The notes beneath the pieces are model-generated. The model had not been told where the DNA came from and searched no databases. It worked only from the letters and a program-made list of their open reading frames with translations. Source: Hymenolepis diminuta (taxonomy: Eukaryota; Platyhelminthes; Cestoda; Cyclophyllidea; Hymenolepididae). Taken from it: DNA of 64,000 bases. The position numbers were made by a program, and so were the translations under genes. Positions 24,572 through 36,535 of the stretch are shown here, in pieces (the first letter of the stretch is position 1; each line of letters opens with the position of its first letter). Where the stretch lies: assembly GCA_900708905.1 (NCBI GenBank), contig CAADRB010000031.1, positions 414,051-478,050 on the forward strand. Direction: 5' to 3'.

Positions 24572-25597
24572 ATGAAAATTCCGACTTTCCGCTTTAAATG
24601 ACATTTATCTTAAGCTTCGCTTGAGTTAATTACTGTTCCTTTTTGTTAAAAAGGTGGCGACAGTGAAAAAATACTTATATAGTAACAAAAACCACTTGGA
24701 TATACTTACAGAGAAGTTATTGGCGCATACTTAGTACTAGCATTCTGCATTTTTGAATCTAACATAAAACCACTTCTTGAAATTTAGGCAAGAGTGAAAA
24801 TACTGCAATTACCTTATGACCCTCATATCTCGCTTTAACATTCGCCAAATCATAGCAGACTGAAGTTGAGAAAGAACAATTTTTAAGAGTGATATTTCTT
24901 ATTACTACTACCCGTTTTATATCAAACGTATATATTTTGAGGAATTTACGGACCGATTTATCTTAATCGCATTTTTACAGAGTATGGTAAAGACAAAGTC
25001 AATTAAGTTAATGTGTATACTACTGATAAAACAAGAAAATGCGTCCAACGACTCAAGTTTTGAGATGTCTCTAATATAGGAAAAACTTTGTATCTTTTTA
25101 TTTATTTAGTCAGATTTTCCACATTAGAATAAATTTATATTGTTGTCACTCATCACCTACAATATCAATACATCGTATTGCACGTATTTATTTGCAGAAA
25201 GTAGTCAATGTTAACTAAACAATAGCTTCTGAGACGATTTTCAATTTTCATTTTTGAAGATGCATGCATAAGATCCATTGATTCAAAATTACTTCCTACC
25301 ACAAGTATTGTGGTAGACTATTGTTAAAAAGCTCTCCTAACTTAACACATTTTATCTATCTCACCTTTGCTACATTGAAATTGTAAGCTGATAAATTGTA
25401 TGTAAAAATTTTTATTCTCAACCCTTTGAAGAAAAAACGGAATGAAGTGGCAAGATCAACCTTTCTTGTTCAAAAAAATCGAATCAATAAGCATTGAACA
25501 TCGCAGACGGGCATTTGCTTTAATCCAGCAGACGAATCCTTAAATTTGAATTTTGGAGTCCGATCTACCCATTTAGTAAATACTGTAATATCAGTCG

Positions 25598-25700
25598 AAA
25601 AGTCAAATGAAGTAAGACTCTTTGAGGCCTTGACGCGGCTCCCAGAATCTTTTTGATCCCCTCCCCTCTACCATCTGTTGGAATCACTATTATTATACGT
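25598..25700 (+). repeat. Dispersed repeat family, copy a
   Basis: Shares the ordered blocks TCAAATGAAG, GACTCTTTGA, GCCTTGAC, AGAATCTTTTTGATC and CCTCCCCTCT with copies near 25965, 31008, 34245 and 47448. All copies are in the same orientation and strongly diverged, which suggests an old interspersed element of about 100 bp or a fragment of a longer one. Confidence 0.45.
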
Positions 25701-25964
25701 CAACTGCTTTATGCTATCAAATTGTGTATTTTATTTGCATTATTATGAACGATGATAATTGCGTTGGTTAATATGGTAAAAAATTTTTCTGTATTTTTAA
25801 CCTTTAGAAAAATCAATTAAAGCAAAATTTATCGAAAATTAATAATAAATAACCAGTCAATAAACACTGGATATCAAGGTTGAGAATTCATAAACCAATG
25901 TAAGGAATCATGAAATTTGAATTTCGGAGAGTAAAATACTCATGAATTAAATATTTTACACCTC

Positions 25965-26085
25965 AAATTCAAAAGATAAAATGAGGAAAGGTTTTTTGAC
26001 AGCTGAAAGTTTACACTCAATAACTTTCGATCCCTCCTCTTTATGATTTATTGGACTTACTGTTAACCGTTTTCAGTCGTTTTCC
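25965..26085 (+). repeat. Dispersed repeat family, copy b
   Basis: Same block order as copy a: a TCAAA start, TTTTTTGACAGC, then TTTCGATCCCTCCTCTTTAT followed by a TTATTGGACTTACTGTT end. The end block is also present at about 47510-47535. Confidence 0.45.
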
Positions 26086-27339
26086 CTACAATTAAAACTG
26101 TTCAAATATCTCTTTGTTGGAGATTATAATATATAAATAATAGGAATGGTTATTTATGAGGATAAGCTAACTATCGAATATAAACGTTTTCGTCATTGTT
26201 CCAATAAAACAAATAATGTATTGGGAAGAAAAGGAGATGTTTGTGAAACCCCAATATCAACATTAAAACAACCTTTCAGAATCCTGTAGGAGTGCTTTTG
26301 TAAAGAAAATAAAGGCTAGTCGGAGAAAAAGATTCCATTGTGTGGCGAATTCTGATTAATTTCGTGAACTCAAACTCCCATTATTAAATGTGAACTTATG
26401 ATATCTCCTTGAATATATAAGTCTAATATAATAACAATAAACGGAAAATTGGTTAAAAATGGAATGTCACATGAAGAAAACAATAATTTATAAGGATTAA
26501 TCAGCTTTTTTCCATTATTTTTAGAGAACTCAAATAGGATTTATGCCACCTAACTAAGGAGAACACGAAAAGATTACAGTATGAAGACATCAGAGAAGTA
26601 TTATTAAATATAATTATAAAAACGTTATAAAAATTTTGGTAAAAATTTTGAATGTTAATCATAACATAATTAGATTGAAATTTGTGAAAATATTAAAACA
26701 AATCCTATATATTAAAAAAATTTTTTATAACCGCAATCCAGTTTTAAGGCCTCTTTTTAATCGCAAGTCAAAATATTCGGACCATTTGCTTCGTCCAATG
26801 GCCTCCGTAATAACGTTAGTGTCATCTATCGGGGCCACATCAATCGAATAGATGGAATATGTCATGTCTTTCATGTCGTCAGATCAGTTCGGAGGTTGCA
26901 AGTAAGCCACCCCAATTTATTAAAAAGTAATTTAGGTTTATATACAAAACATTTCTTCGTTGGACGTCAGTCATGTCTCGTTGTCGGAGTCTCGGCGTGA
27001 TGGTAGACACCCGTTTAGGTATCCACGTACAAACACGCAAACACACAGTGAGACCGCCTATGGACACTGTAGTGGAAATCTTATCGCCAGTCAACCATTT
27101 CTAATCGTTAGGTGATGATAGATATCTGATGGCTATAGCAGTCTCATTTATCAATCTTTTGATTTCATCCTCGCCAAATTCAATTGCTAATGCCATGACC
27201 TTTATTTAACTGTCGCCTCTAGCCACAAGGATGTCTGAAACTAAATATTAAACGGTTATTTAAGTTTACATTGGATTCATGCTTATGCATGAGTCGTCAC
27301 TTATTTCCATTGCTTATCCAAGTGATAAGATCTTTAGGG

Positions 27340-28170
27340 ACTTTAGTAGCTCAGTGAGCGGAAAAATTACTGCTGCAGAATAGAGAAGACAACGGTGGTA
27401 AAAATTTATCAAGCCAAAGAACCAACGAAGTTGATTAAGGGATTTCGGTAGTGGGAACCATCGAAGCTCCCTTACTTTTCCGTCACTTGGTCCGAAACCT
27501 TTGGCCGATAGGTTGTGGCCAAGAAAAAATATTTTGGGTATTGGGTATTTTGCCCAATCTCGCCTTTAGAGAGGTTTATGATGAGTCCATGAAAATTTAG
27601 CCGTTCAAGAACAACCTCCAAATATTTCCTATGTTCCTCTTTATTTTCGCTGGCCACAAGGATGTCGTCAATATAGGTAAAAACAAAGTTGAGACCATGC
27701 CACACCTCACTAATAAAATGCTGAAAGGTTTGGACTGTGTTGAGTAAACCAAAAGACATTCGAGGGAATTCAAACAGACCATATGGAGTGGCAATGACAG
27801 TTTTGGGAACATCTGCTTTGGCCATAGGAATCTGGTTAAAAGCACAGACAGGAGAATATTTTCTTATTCTCAAGGTTGGATTAGAAGTCTTATATATTGG
27901 GTATGGGATAATTGTCCGGGACTGTGATCGACTTAAGTGCACGGTGGTCATCACAAGGACGTCAATCACCAGATTTATAGAGACCAAATGGAGAGCAGAT
28001 GACCAATTACTGGAAGGACAACGGATAACACAAAGATAAAGCATGTATTCGAATACGTCCTTGACGATCTTATACTGAGTGGAGGAAGGACGACGGACTC
28101 GAGCCTAGACAGGATTTCTATGGATGATGATAGAAAGGGTGACAGAGTGATTTGGTGGTTTGTCATGACA
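27340..28170 (-). pseudogene. Gypsy reverse transcriptase remnant
   Basis: Recognisable RT blocks in order on the minus strand: Q-YKIVKDVFEYML and SSNWSSALHL at the N-terminal fingers, AFNQIPMAKADVPKT, GLFEFPRMSFGL, then the catalytic YIDD box at about 27661-27675 and the connection motif FPLPKSLNQLRWFFGLINFY near 27400-27460. The YIDD box is intact, but the palm segment that should carry the first catalytic Asp (normally FSKIDL) reads IRKYSPVCAF and appears lost. Residues between the fingers and the palm are deleted or shifted, and the region after NLSKG is scrambled. It is therefore a pseudogene. Confidence 0.8.
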
Positions 28171-28197
28171 AACTGGGTTGGTGTGGTCGGGGGAATT

Positions 28198-28560
28198 TTA
28201 AAGGATAAAGTAGAAAGGAGACTCTGATGATTGAATGAAGGTTATAGAAGAATAAGTGAGACAGAGGCTTGTTGAGTGATCAAGTAACTTTTTGAGGAGA
28301 TTAAGAAGGAGCCCGAAGTGAGAGAGGAAATCAGAGCCAATAATTGGTTCGGAGACGTCAGCAATGATGAAAATCCAACGGAAGGTCCTGTGTAGTCCAA
28401 GATCCAGAGTGATAGATTTCTGGCCATACGTCTTGATAGGAGAACCGTTGGCGTCTGCTAGTAGGTTGCAAGTGTTAAATTGCTTCGAGAATGTTGCTTT
28501 TGGTCCCGTGTTTTGTGGAGGCACCGCTTCTCTCCTCGTACCGAGTTAGAATAGACGGAG
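28198..28560 (-). pseudogene. Gypsy aspartic protease remnant
   Basis: The C-terminal part of a retroviral-type aspartic protease is clear: ADANGSPIKTYGQKS, LDLGLHRTFRWIFIIADV and PIIGSDFLSHFGLL, the last carrying the hydrophobic-G-x-DFL signature near the protease end. The N-terminal active-site motif, usually L-V-D-T-G-A-x-V-S, is replaced by LGTRREA after an in-frame stop, so the catalytic Asp is gone. It sits directly upstream of the RT remnant, as in an ordinary gag-pol. Confidence 0.7.
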
Positions 28561-28750
28561 GTTCTTTGGAGCGTTCTAGATCTTGAGTATGGGACTGCTC
28601 TGTATCAAATTCTGTCTCTAAGGTGATTATTGAGGACGACGAATCATCATTGTCTGTTTTGGAAGGAACGGTTTCTAAAGTGAGGAATAAGAAAGTCTCT
28701 GGGATATTGAGTCTAATGAATCTAGAAATAGTGAAATTGTTTACCACTGC
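28475..28750 (-). pseudogene. Possible gypsy gag fragment
   Basis: 90-codon open frame between the LTR-like block and the protease remnant, overlapping the latter in another frame. It starts near VNNFTISRFIRLNIPETF, which would fit the N-terminus of gag by position. The rest is an acidic, Ser-rich stretch with no capsid or zinc-knuckle motif. The assignment rests on position more than sequence. Confidence 0.35.
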
Positions 28751-28788
28751 AGATCAAAAATTGCAAGTTCTTACAGAGTCACCAATAT

Positions 28789-29113
28789 GTTGGAATTAAG
28801 ATAACACTAACGGTTTACAGCTAATAAATAACAGCAGCAATAACAGTCACCAATTTGTGGTTGTTTGAGTAAGAGCTAACAACAATTTTAGAGCAGAACA
28901 CCAAGGTTTGATTAGACCAAAAATGTATTCAAAGAAGCCAAAACGAAGATTGAAATGAGTGTGAGAGAGAGATAGAGTGGGGAGCGTGCCGAGGAAGCGA
29001 GATGACTGAAAGCGTAGGAGACGGTAACTGACAGGCTCGTGTTCCCTTTTGAGTGATAACAAAGGTAGCTTTATAAGAGTCACTTGTTAAGGATGCACGA
29101 GAACATGTGTACA
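28789..29113 (-). repeat. LTR-like block of the gypsy relic
   Basis: Begins TGTTGGAATTAAG on the plus strand (so ends CCAACA on the minus strand) immediately next to the TTGGTGACTC sequence and gag remnant. Internal blocks such as AGGTTTGATTAGACC, AAGATTGAAATGAG and CTTTATAAGAGTCACTTG recur in the same order near 46545-46740, which supports a repeated element. The far boundary is uncertain and may extend to about 29270. Confidence 0.55.
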
Positions 29114-29723
29114 GATGTACTTTTTAGGCGAAACGAGGCTGTTATAGAAAGAGGGAAATCGATGAGGGCGTTTAGACATGACAGATGGGGGTTATGCCTC
29201 ATAGGACAGAAAAGATATCACTCCAGCTTCGTGAACGAAAAGCCGAAGTATTCTGGTAGAAAATGCGAATAATAAGCAATTCCGGAAATGCAAAGAGCCA
29301 TCCTTCAATCTGTATACCACATTGACAATTTGTGCTTATTTCTATATCATTAGTTCAAAGTGGAAAGATATCAGAAAAAAAGAAAAAAGAAAATATATAA
29401 AATAGGCATTCATCTTTCAATGTCGCATATTTTCAAAAAGGTATTTCTATACGTGGATACAGAAGGAGCCCAAAATGATTGACCACTCTTGTTTTTCTTG
29501 TTCTCTTTAGCTTAATAGCACTTTGTTGAGACGGTTAAATGCCTTATTATATTTGGTAAATGTAAAAATATTACTTGAGTCAAATATTGCTCAAGAAGTG
29601 TAGCCATGAAACACGTAGTGAAGTATACATTATCGAGCGAGTAACGATCGTGATTGTTTAGTCAACATTTCATAAACAGATTCCCAAATTAAATTTTTGT
29701 AATATCATGTGAAAAATGCTTTA
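29114..29723. other. Intergenic DNA
   Basis: Possibly includes the far end of the LTR-like block. Otherwise no coding or RNA signal. Confidence 0.4.
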
Positions 29724-30318
29724 TTAGCCGACGATGTTTATTCTTTCGGAGATGTAGGAAATTATAATACCAACACAGGGAAAACAATTCTTATTTATCT
29801 CATCAACAAACTGGGAAACAAAATTTTCAACATGTATGTGATTTGGCCTCACTTTGTATAAAAATTCCTGATTTTTATTAATACGGATTTCATTATTGTT
29901 CAAAATAAATAGCATTAAAATTTAGCGTACTTTATCTCTATGAAAATCGATCAAGAGTCACTTGAACCTGTCCTCATCAAATTTCAATGAAGAATTGCTC
30001 AGAATTTTAAGCTCAAGAGGTTGCTGTGAATTATGGGATATTAATCTGGCCTTTAGAGTTTCACAAACTTCATCACCTCAAGTCTTGAAGGGGACAAACA
30101 AGGTGGGCGGCTGGTTATGCTAGAAGTTGAGAGTGACAAGAAACCTGACAGTAAATAATAAATAGTAAAAATCGTTACAAATTAGCAAAGTAAAATTCTC
30201 TCAACGAAATTTAAATAACGAGAAGAATCTATAATAGCTTATATACCGAGTGATGAGTCATTCCTGCGCTACCTGGGATATCAATGTCGGACGTCAAATT
30301 AAATTCCTTTTGAGACAT
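29724..30318 (-). CDS. Small four-exon gene, possible Tctex1-like protein
   Basis: Exons 30318-30273, 30144-30077, 30023-29968 and 29847-29724 join in phase across introns of 128, 53 and 120 bp, giving 97 residues. The N-terminus is polar (MSQKEFNLTSDIDIPG), followed by a Ser/Pro-rich segment (STSSITSRPPCLSPSRLE). The last exon reads HIHVENFVSQFVDEINKNC then GIIISYI. The helix-then-strand order of the last exon, and its likeness to HVNSLASQFGEEVVNFI in the ORF at 33030-33308, faintly recall Tctex1-type dynein light chains. This is speculation from pattern. The last acceptor (AAAGTGAG) has a poor pyrimidine tract and is the weakest junction. Confidence 0.45.
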
Positions 30319-31742
30319 GGTGATTTGAGGATGATTTGCTTCCTCTGTCGTCAGGTCTCTAGTTCACCTATCAAATCAGTTGTAATTGAAACAATTTAAT
30401 ACTATGTGATCAAGACCAGATGTGTCCTCTGTGGAGCATATCTAGGCTTACTCTTTGCTTATTAATCCATCCAGTAATGTGTTCATTTCCAAGGAATCGG
30501 AAAACTACCTCACTTCTGCTAACAACTGGAATATCTAAAGGGTTTCCATTCAATTTATTATGTATTTCAGTTGCAGTTGGGTTCATTTTTCCATCACTTT
30601 TTGACTTAGAAAACGCCGTCTTTATTTGTCAATAGTTTCATGCTGAAATTAGGTCAAGTGGAAAAATTTTGACATATATGGAATTCTCTAGGCTTGTAAG
30701 ATCTATCAAATTCTATTCTAATGATAATAATATTGCATTAATAAGGTTAACCAATGTAAATTATATTTACACATTTGTCTTTAAAAATTTAATCGTTAAA
30801 TTCGAATATGAAAGACAAATAGGTAACTATGGTAATGTCTAGATAGCAAATAAATTAATAGGCAACTTGCTAAAGTGTCCTATGCAGTATTCGATTATTA
30901 GTAGAGATTATATTGAAGGACAAGCTAAAATTTGAGCACAGGAACAGGAATAAATGAACTTTATCCTCGTAGTTAAAATTTTACACCAAAATTGTAAAAA
31001 TCAAATTTCTGAAACTCTTTTGATGCCCTGACTTTATTTTCTACTCAAAATTTAAAAGTCCAATCATTTAAAGATCGTAGGCAGCTGAAAATAAGATATG
31101 TGGCTTTCAAATTAGAATGCATCGAAGGCACAGTTAGGCAAGGGTCTATAGCCACCTTTTCTGCATTTTGACATTCTTTTACAACTTTGATTCAGTTTTG
31201 AAGGTCATATTCATGGAAATCTTTACTGATTTGTTATTATGAACTATTAAGCACCTTTTCGGTCACTAAGCATAATTTTGCAATTATATATAGAACAGAT
31301 TCGTTTTATAATTACTGAATAGATTTAAAGTTAGGTTGATTGGAATTCAATGGACATTTTAAATCCCGTATTTGGCCCTTCTGTCTCAACTCAAGAACCT
31401 ACAGTTCAAAACCACTGAAATGGGAAGCCAATATGTGAATATGCTTATAGTGGCTCACTTTCCTTCATTCTATATATAAACGGCGAAAATTGAGACACTC
31501 CATTTATTGCATTTTAAATCCCATTATGCAAACACAGTTAACACATCAACGATAAATGCAGAAGAAATAGAGAGGGAAACGGATTAACTCATAAAAGTAG
31601 GCTTTTACAGACTAAAAAGTTCCGCCTTCAAACTTGCTCGCATGTTCCTAACTACGCTTTCCTAATATAAAATTCGTATTCCAGTTTAGTAAAACTAATT
31701 TTAAATACATTATAGTTAGGTTGTCTGGGGAGAATTTAATTC
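30319..31742. other. Intergenic DNA with a dispersed repeat copy
   Basis: AT-rich. About 31008-31070 carries a copy of the dispersed repeat also seen near 25.6, 26.0, 34.2 and 47.4 kb (blocks AACTCTTTTGATGCCCTGAC and CTCAAAA). No gene supported. Confidence 0.4.
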
Positions 31743-31973
31743 TCAAATGACCATTTCATCAATAATATGGTTGTCTTTATTCTCGCATGTCCCACTATCA
31801 CTTAGATCTTCATAATCACTGATGGCATTTTGTTTGATTTCCGAGAAAGTTAATACTCGAACTGAAATGAGTAAGTTAAAATTTTACATAAAATAAAGCA
31901 TACTGCATTGCCGAATTGTAAAACAATAGTATGAATTGTGACTAATTTGATTAACGAAAAATAATATATTTTG
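31743..31973 (-). CDS. 3' exons of an unrecognised membrane protein gene
   Basis: Two exons, 31973-31888 and 31861-31743, joined across a 26-bp intron (31862-31887, GTAAAA..TTTCAG) in matching phase. They encode about 67 residues up to a TGA. The first exon is hydrophobic (KLVTIHTIVLQFGNAVCFIL), consistent with a transmembrane segment. The second is polar and acidic (SEIKQNAISDYEDLSDSG) and would be a cytoplasmic tail. The 5' exons were not found. The neighbouring minus ORF 32518-32808 may be related but could not be joined. No family recognised. Confidence 0.5.
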
Positions 31974-33029
31974 CTGAGAACAAGGTTTTTCATTAATTTT
32001 ATTTATTGATTATTACATAAGTATTACTTGAAGAAATTTATGTTTGTTGTAATAAAATTAGTAAAAAAGTAGGGAAAATTTCAATTTGTGTTTTACCAAA
32101 CTCAAGACTTTCCTTAAAGTGCACAGAAACCTAGAATGCTTTATCTCTATAAACACTGTATTTGGGAAAAAAGTTTAGTTTCTTTCAAATGCAAAATTTA
32201 ATTTTTATCAATCAAATATCGTTGGAAAAATTAGTCTAAACGATTTCAGCATCACAGACACTAGTAGAAAATTCTATTAATTATTAATTATATTAAACAA
32301 TAATAATAAACAAAATAAAATAATAATTCTGGGAAAAATTTGTTCATTTAAGTATTAAAGTCACAAACTGAGACTCCATATACTTTGAAAATCTAGTATG
32401 ACAAAGAGAGGTAAGAATATCTGTTTGATTAGAGATATTGAAGAAAACAATTTCGGTGGAGTGATATATCAGTTCAGAGGAACTAAGTTTTATTCGTAAA
32501 CTGCTATTAATACCAGTTCAATGTCGAAATCCAACAGAGAGGACCTCCAAATATCTAGCTGCATTAAGCCTTAAATAAATTTCACTTATTCGCAAAACAC
32601 TATTGTTTTGAAGGAAAATAGTATGCAAAATAGTCATAAAATTAGAATTATAAGCGATTGGGAGAATTCTAAAGAATAGTCGATTAAACGCAGTGAATAA
32701 ACGATGGTGAGGCATTTTTCTATTAAAGACGCAAGATTGTAAATCACTTGAGATTCCGGAGAAGTAACATTCCGTATCCATCTCAATTACCGGGTATGAA
32801 GTTTCCATGACTCATAGAAGCTTGTGCTGACATTTCCATGAGCGCAGAACTTTGCTTAACAAGAATTTAAATAATTTCTTTGTATAATATATATATATAT
32901 ATATTTATTTATTTGGACTTGGACATGAGGCTGAAAAAAGATTATATTTTGAATCACAAACAGGAATATTCTATTGCAAAATAAACGTCCAATAGAAAAG
33001 CACCTGAACGACATAAAATATAAAATATT
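31974..33029. other. Intergenic DNA with a 96-codon ORF
   Basis: Contains a minus-strand ORF at 32518-32808 that starts at METSYPVIEMD and has a TGA just upstream. No domain or splice partner is recognised. A (TA)n tract followed by TTTA repeats lies at about 32886-32912. Confidence 0.35.
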
Positions 33030-33308
33030 TTAATATGATGTTAACAGGAGAAAATACTGGAGATGTTGAAAAAATATTTCAATTTCGGGGGAGTCTGCGC
33101 CTAATTGTTCGCTTAAGATTTTACAATTTATTTCTTGGTTTATGGTATAATTTACAAATTCAAATTTCAAAACATGTGCTCCTGCTTTCTTCGTTGAATT
33201 AATGAAGTTTACAACTTCTTCCCCAAACTGACTGGCCAAACTATTTACATGCACTTCCCTTAAAAATACGTGAGGAATAAGATTGCTTGGAATGCAACAG
33301 CTCAGCAT
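33030..33308 (-). CDS. Possible exon, Tctex1-like pattern
   Basis: A 92-codon open frame with balanced composition: REVHVNSLASQFGEEV, NFINSTKKAGAHVLKFEFVN, then NCKILSEQLGADSPEIEIFF. The helix followed by a beta-rich stretch resembles the last exon of the gene at 29724-30318 and, weakly, Tctex1 dynein light chains. A possible donor (CTCCA|GTATTT) lies near the end, and an acceptor-like TTTTAG sits 6 bases before the ATG, preceded by an in-frame TGA. It may be a whole small gene or an internal exon. No neighbouring exon was joined with confidence. Confidence 0.35.
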   Translation of the reverse strand: MLSCCIPSNLIPHVFLREVHVNSLASQFGEEVVNFINSTKKAGAHVLKFEFVNYTINQEINCKILSEQLGADSPEIEIFFQHLQYFLLLTSY

Positions 33309-36300
33309 AATTCACTAAAAGCGTTCATAGCTAACAAAGTATTAATTGTAGCTTACTGCTTAAATTAATTATTCTTTAGATCAAGCTCTACCTCAAAATA
33401 TACAGAACTAAGAATTTAACAATTTAATAGCCGTTAAATTATATAATGTTCTCTGTTTCATTAATAACGCAGTTTAGTAAGGATCTGACAAATGAATCAC
33501 ATATGCTTGCTCAGCTTTAAGTAGCGGGTTTAGCGTACGACAGAACTTGAAAGTTCATATACTTAAAATAAATATATATTAGTAATCCTGAAGGAAAGTA
33601 TGGAAGTATCTCGTGAATAAAATTTTACGAGTCCGCTACATATAAGAAAATTACATTTTCGTCAAAATAGATCGTATGTGTAAGATATATTATTTTCCAC
33701 CCTTTAATTCCTGCTTCCTTTAATTCCCTTTGATTCGAACGAATTTATTTGCATTGCGATTAGAAATGACGCATAATATAAATAGATGTATTAAAAGAAC
33801 GTGCATCTTACTTCGATATGGTGATTTGGGTCGCTTTGCACTATGACGTTGTCGAATTGCACTTTTAACTAGTGCAATGTCTTAGAGAATTTATGAGTCT
33901 CTTACGGTGACTCACAGAGAAGAGTAGATCACAGCAAAATCCGACTTAATATGATTGACAAATCTGGAATTCGAAACTTCGTCTTCCGCTATTCAAATTA
34001 TTTTATTGTCAGTACGCAAATATTCCAACTCCAGTGAACACTGCTTGTTGAATTTTATTAGGTTAACAGTTTAGCCATCTATGGTTCTGTTATGTAAAGA
34101 TCATGTAAGTGACTTTGAAGACAAAAATAAATTTATATGGCTGCATTCACTTAATGCCAATTACAAGAATTTGTTTGGTAATCAAGGTGGCAACTTATAA
34201 ATACAAAATTCGAAACATAAACAAACGGTAGGTTAAAGGTCGACTCAAAGATTCAAATGAGATAAGACCCTTTTGACACCTTGACTTTACTCGCAAAATC
34301 TTTTGACCCTCATCATAAATCGCCTATTAGTCTCCCTGTCGACCTATTTCTGCAACTTCTCTGTAGTAAAAACTGTACTTTTTGCCTCTCAGTAGATTAT
34401 TGTATGATTCCACATATTTCCATCAACAATTCGCGTGAATTTAAAGAAATTAACTAAATATTTGTTGAATGTACATTGAATGTACAATCAAATCAGTAGT
34501 CCTGTGACCATAAAATAGAATTTTATTTTAAAATTCATTTAGATTAAGTAAATAAACCATTAAATGTACATCGCATAATTTATTAGCAACCACTGCAACC
34601 ATCGTCTTCTTGTATCATCGGTGCATGATAATTAAAATACGCGCTAGTTTTAATTTACTTATATACTCCTAATATATCTTCATTCGATTTATCATTTTTT
34701 TACTTATTTATAGACTTTGCAAATATATTGCCCATAAAACAAATTAATAGCTCAAAAACTTCAATTTGGAAATAAACAAAAAGGGAAAATGATCTTCGAA
34801 AATTTGGGATTATTTCCTATTTATTAAAGCCCAGATCACGGTAGGGAACGGAAGTTGACACATTCCTGACATTTTCTGGTAGTTTGCATTATAATAAAAA
34901 TTCTAGTCCTACTAAAATAAATCTCTTTCTGTGGCTTTTCGTGACAGTGCTAAGTGTGTCAGAAAACGGGAATTTTTTGTTGAATATTTTGATATTGATG
35001 AAATGAGTTGGTTACATTTTACTCAAGTTTTACTATCGTGACAACAAAAAGCGATTAATGGTTACATAAGGTAATTTAGTGACAAGGCAAAGTCTTGCCT
35101 TGTCAATCATTACGTCTTTCGATTAAGTTTGTGGTTTTCTGTAATATCGTAATTTTCTTATTATTCAAAACTGGAAGTAGCTTGAGTACTTTAATATTAG
35201 GAACAATATTAGCGATTGTTTCTATAATAAGTAGCCAAATACAAGCTAAACATTTTAAGATGTATATATAATTTTCTTAATTGTAATTGTTCTCTTTCGA
35301 GGAAGGAGTTTGGTCTCAGCAGCGTCAACTTAACAATTTAATAAGCTTATTTGGAAATTAAAAATTATTTTACGAGATAAATAGTGAATAATCGCACCGT
35401 TTTTCAATAACAAAAAGTTGAATTCCATTGTGCTAAAATTAAGCTATACGATGATTGATACTAGAACAAATTTTTCTTCCAAAACTAAACAAGTTTGGAG
35501 AATGGAGGGTCACACTACTCCCATAGCATTTAGCTTATGCAAGCTGATATTTGCAGTATTGAAACCAGACAAAACTTTAATTTCATACGTAAATAATATT
35601 TGAAAATATGTATCAGTAATGTTTAAAAAACACATTCTGCTAGCGTGTTTACTAAAACCTAATTTCTTGTTCATTTACCACTTTGTAGTGCCATATTTCT
35701 TTTTTGATTATAAATGCTACTAATACTGTATCTGAAATCTACTCAATTTTTCCCAAAATATTTACACGTTACAATCGCTTTTTAACTATCTAAGATAAGC
35801 TAGATTTCCATATACAGACCAGATCTTAAGCATTGAGAATAATCTAATTTACTTTCAAGTTTAAAATTGAGCTACTACGTGATAAGTCGAGCATCCATGA
35901 GCTATGACAGAAGAGTTATATGATATGAACAGTCCAGTTTTCGAGAGAAATTGCAAAATTCGTAAGGTGCTTTATAGTCAGTATGCGTTAATTTAAAGGT
36001 TGCACCACACAAATCTCATTTCGTAACCAAATTAATTTATGCTTAATGAGAAATAGGAAAAAAGCTGTCCAATTAAAATACTTCAAACAAATTTTTATTT
36101 CGAGTTATACTGTTATTATTTACTATATTGCTTTATTTTTATTTACATTCAAAATAAAGACATTATGACTTAACTCGACAATCTAAGAGGAAAAAATAAG
36201 GAAGTGGTTCATTGCAATTAATTTTATGTAGTGTGATTTGTAACATTTAACTTCTAATAATTACAAATAATAAAATATCATTCATCTATGTACTAAACTA

Positions 36301-36535
36301 AATCAATATGGAAAACAAAATAACGCAAATCGTTGCTTATTTAAAAGAGACCTTCAAAACTTCGCAGTTAGACTAAACCTTATGAGTTTTAATGCTTCGT
36401 ATATAAAGCATTTATTCTGGAAATGTGGAATTGGTGAAAAATATGCAATTTTACACCATGTAATAATATTCTTCTACATAAGATAGCAAAAAAAGAAGGC
36501 ATTTAGTAGTAGATTCTCGAAGTGAATATTTATTA
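33309..36535. other. Intergenic DNA with a dispersed repeat copy
   Basis: AT-rich. The dispersed repeat is at about 34245-34330 (blocks TCAAATGAGATAAGACCC, ACACCTTGACTTTACTC, AAAATCTTTTGACCCTC). The 61-codon plus ORF at 35418-35603 has no support beyond being open. Confidence 0.4.
34245..34330 (+). repeat. Dispersed repeat family, copy d
   Basis: Best preserved match to the consensus order TCAAATGA, AGACYCTTTTGA, CCTTGACTTTA, CAAAATCTTTTGA. Same orientation as the other copies. Confidence 0.45.

Larger units (their letters stand above)
22901..27299. other. Intergenic DNA with assembly gap
   Basis: AT-rich spacer with a run of N at 24469-24571. Around 23880-24090 the sequence is less AT-rich and may be old transposon debris, but no element is recognised. 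Two members of a dispersed repeat lie at about 25598-25700 and 25965-26085 (listed separately). No gene was supported. Confidence 0.4.
27300..29113 (-). mobile_element. Decayed Ty3/gypsy LTR retrotransposon
   Basis: Minus-strand relic. From upstream to downstream: an LTR-like block (about 28789-29113 or longer) ending CCAACA, then TATTGGTGACTCTG as expected after a 5' LTR, a short gag-like piece (28475-28750), a protease remnant (about 28200-28560) and a reverse transcriptase remnant (about 27340-28170). RNase H and integrase are not seen, and most of gag is missing, so the element is internally deleted and truncated. The pol wording (GLFEFPRMSFGL, YIDDILVAS, FFGLINFYHR) is that of gypsy elements common in flatworms. 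Numerous frameshifts and stops make it inactive. Confidence 0.8.

Noticed and set aside
32886..32912. (TA)n and TTTA microsatellite as a regulatory element
   Set aside because: Short simple repeats like this are common in AT-rich DNA, and one at 37445-37475 is similar. No gene context suggests function.
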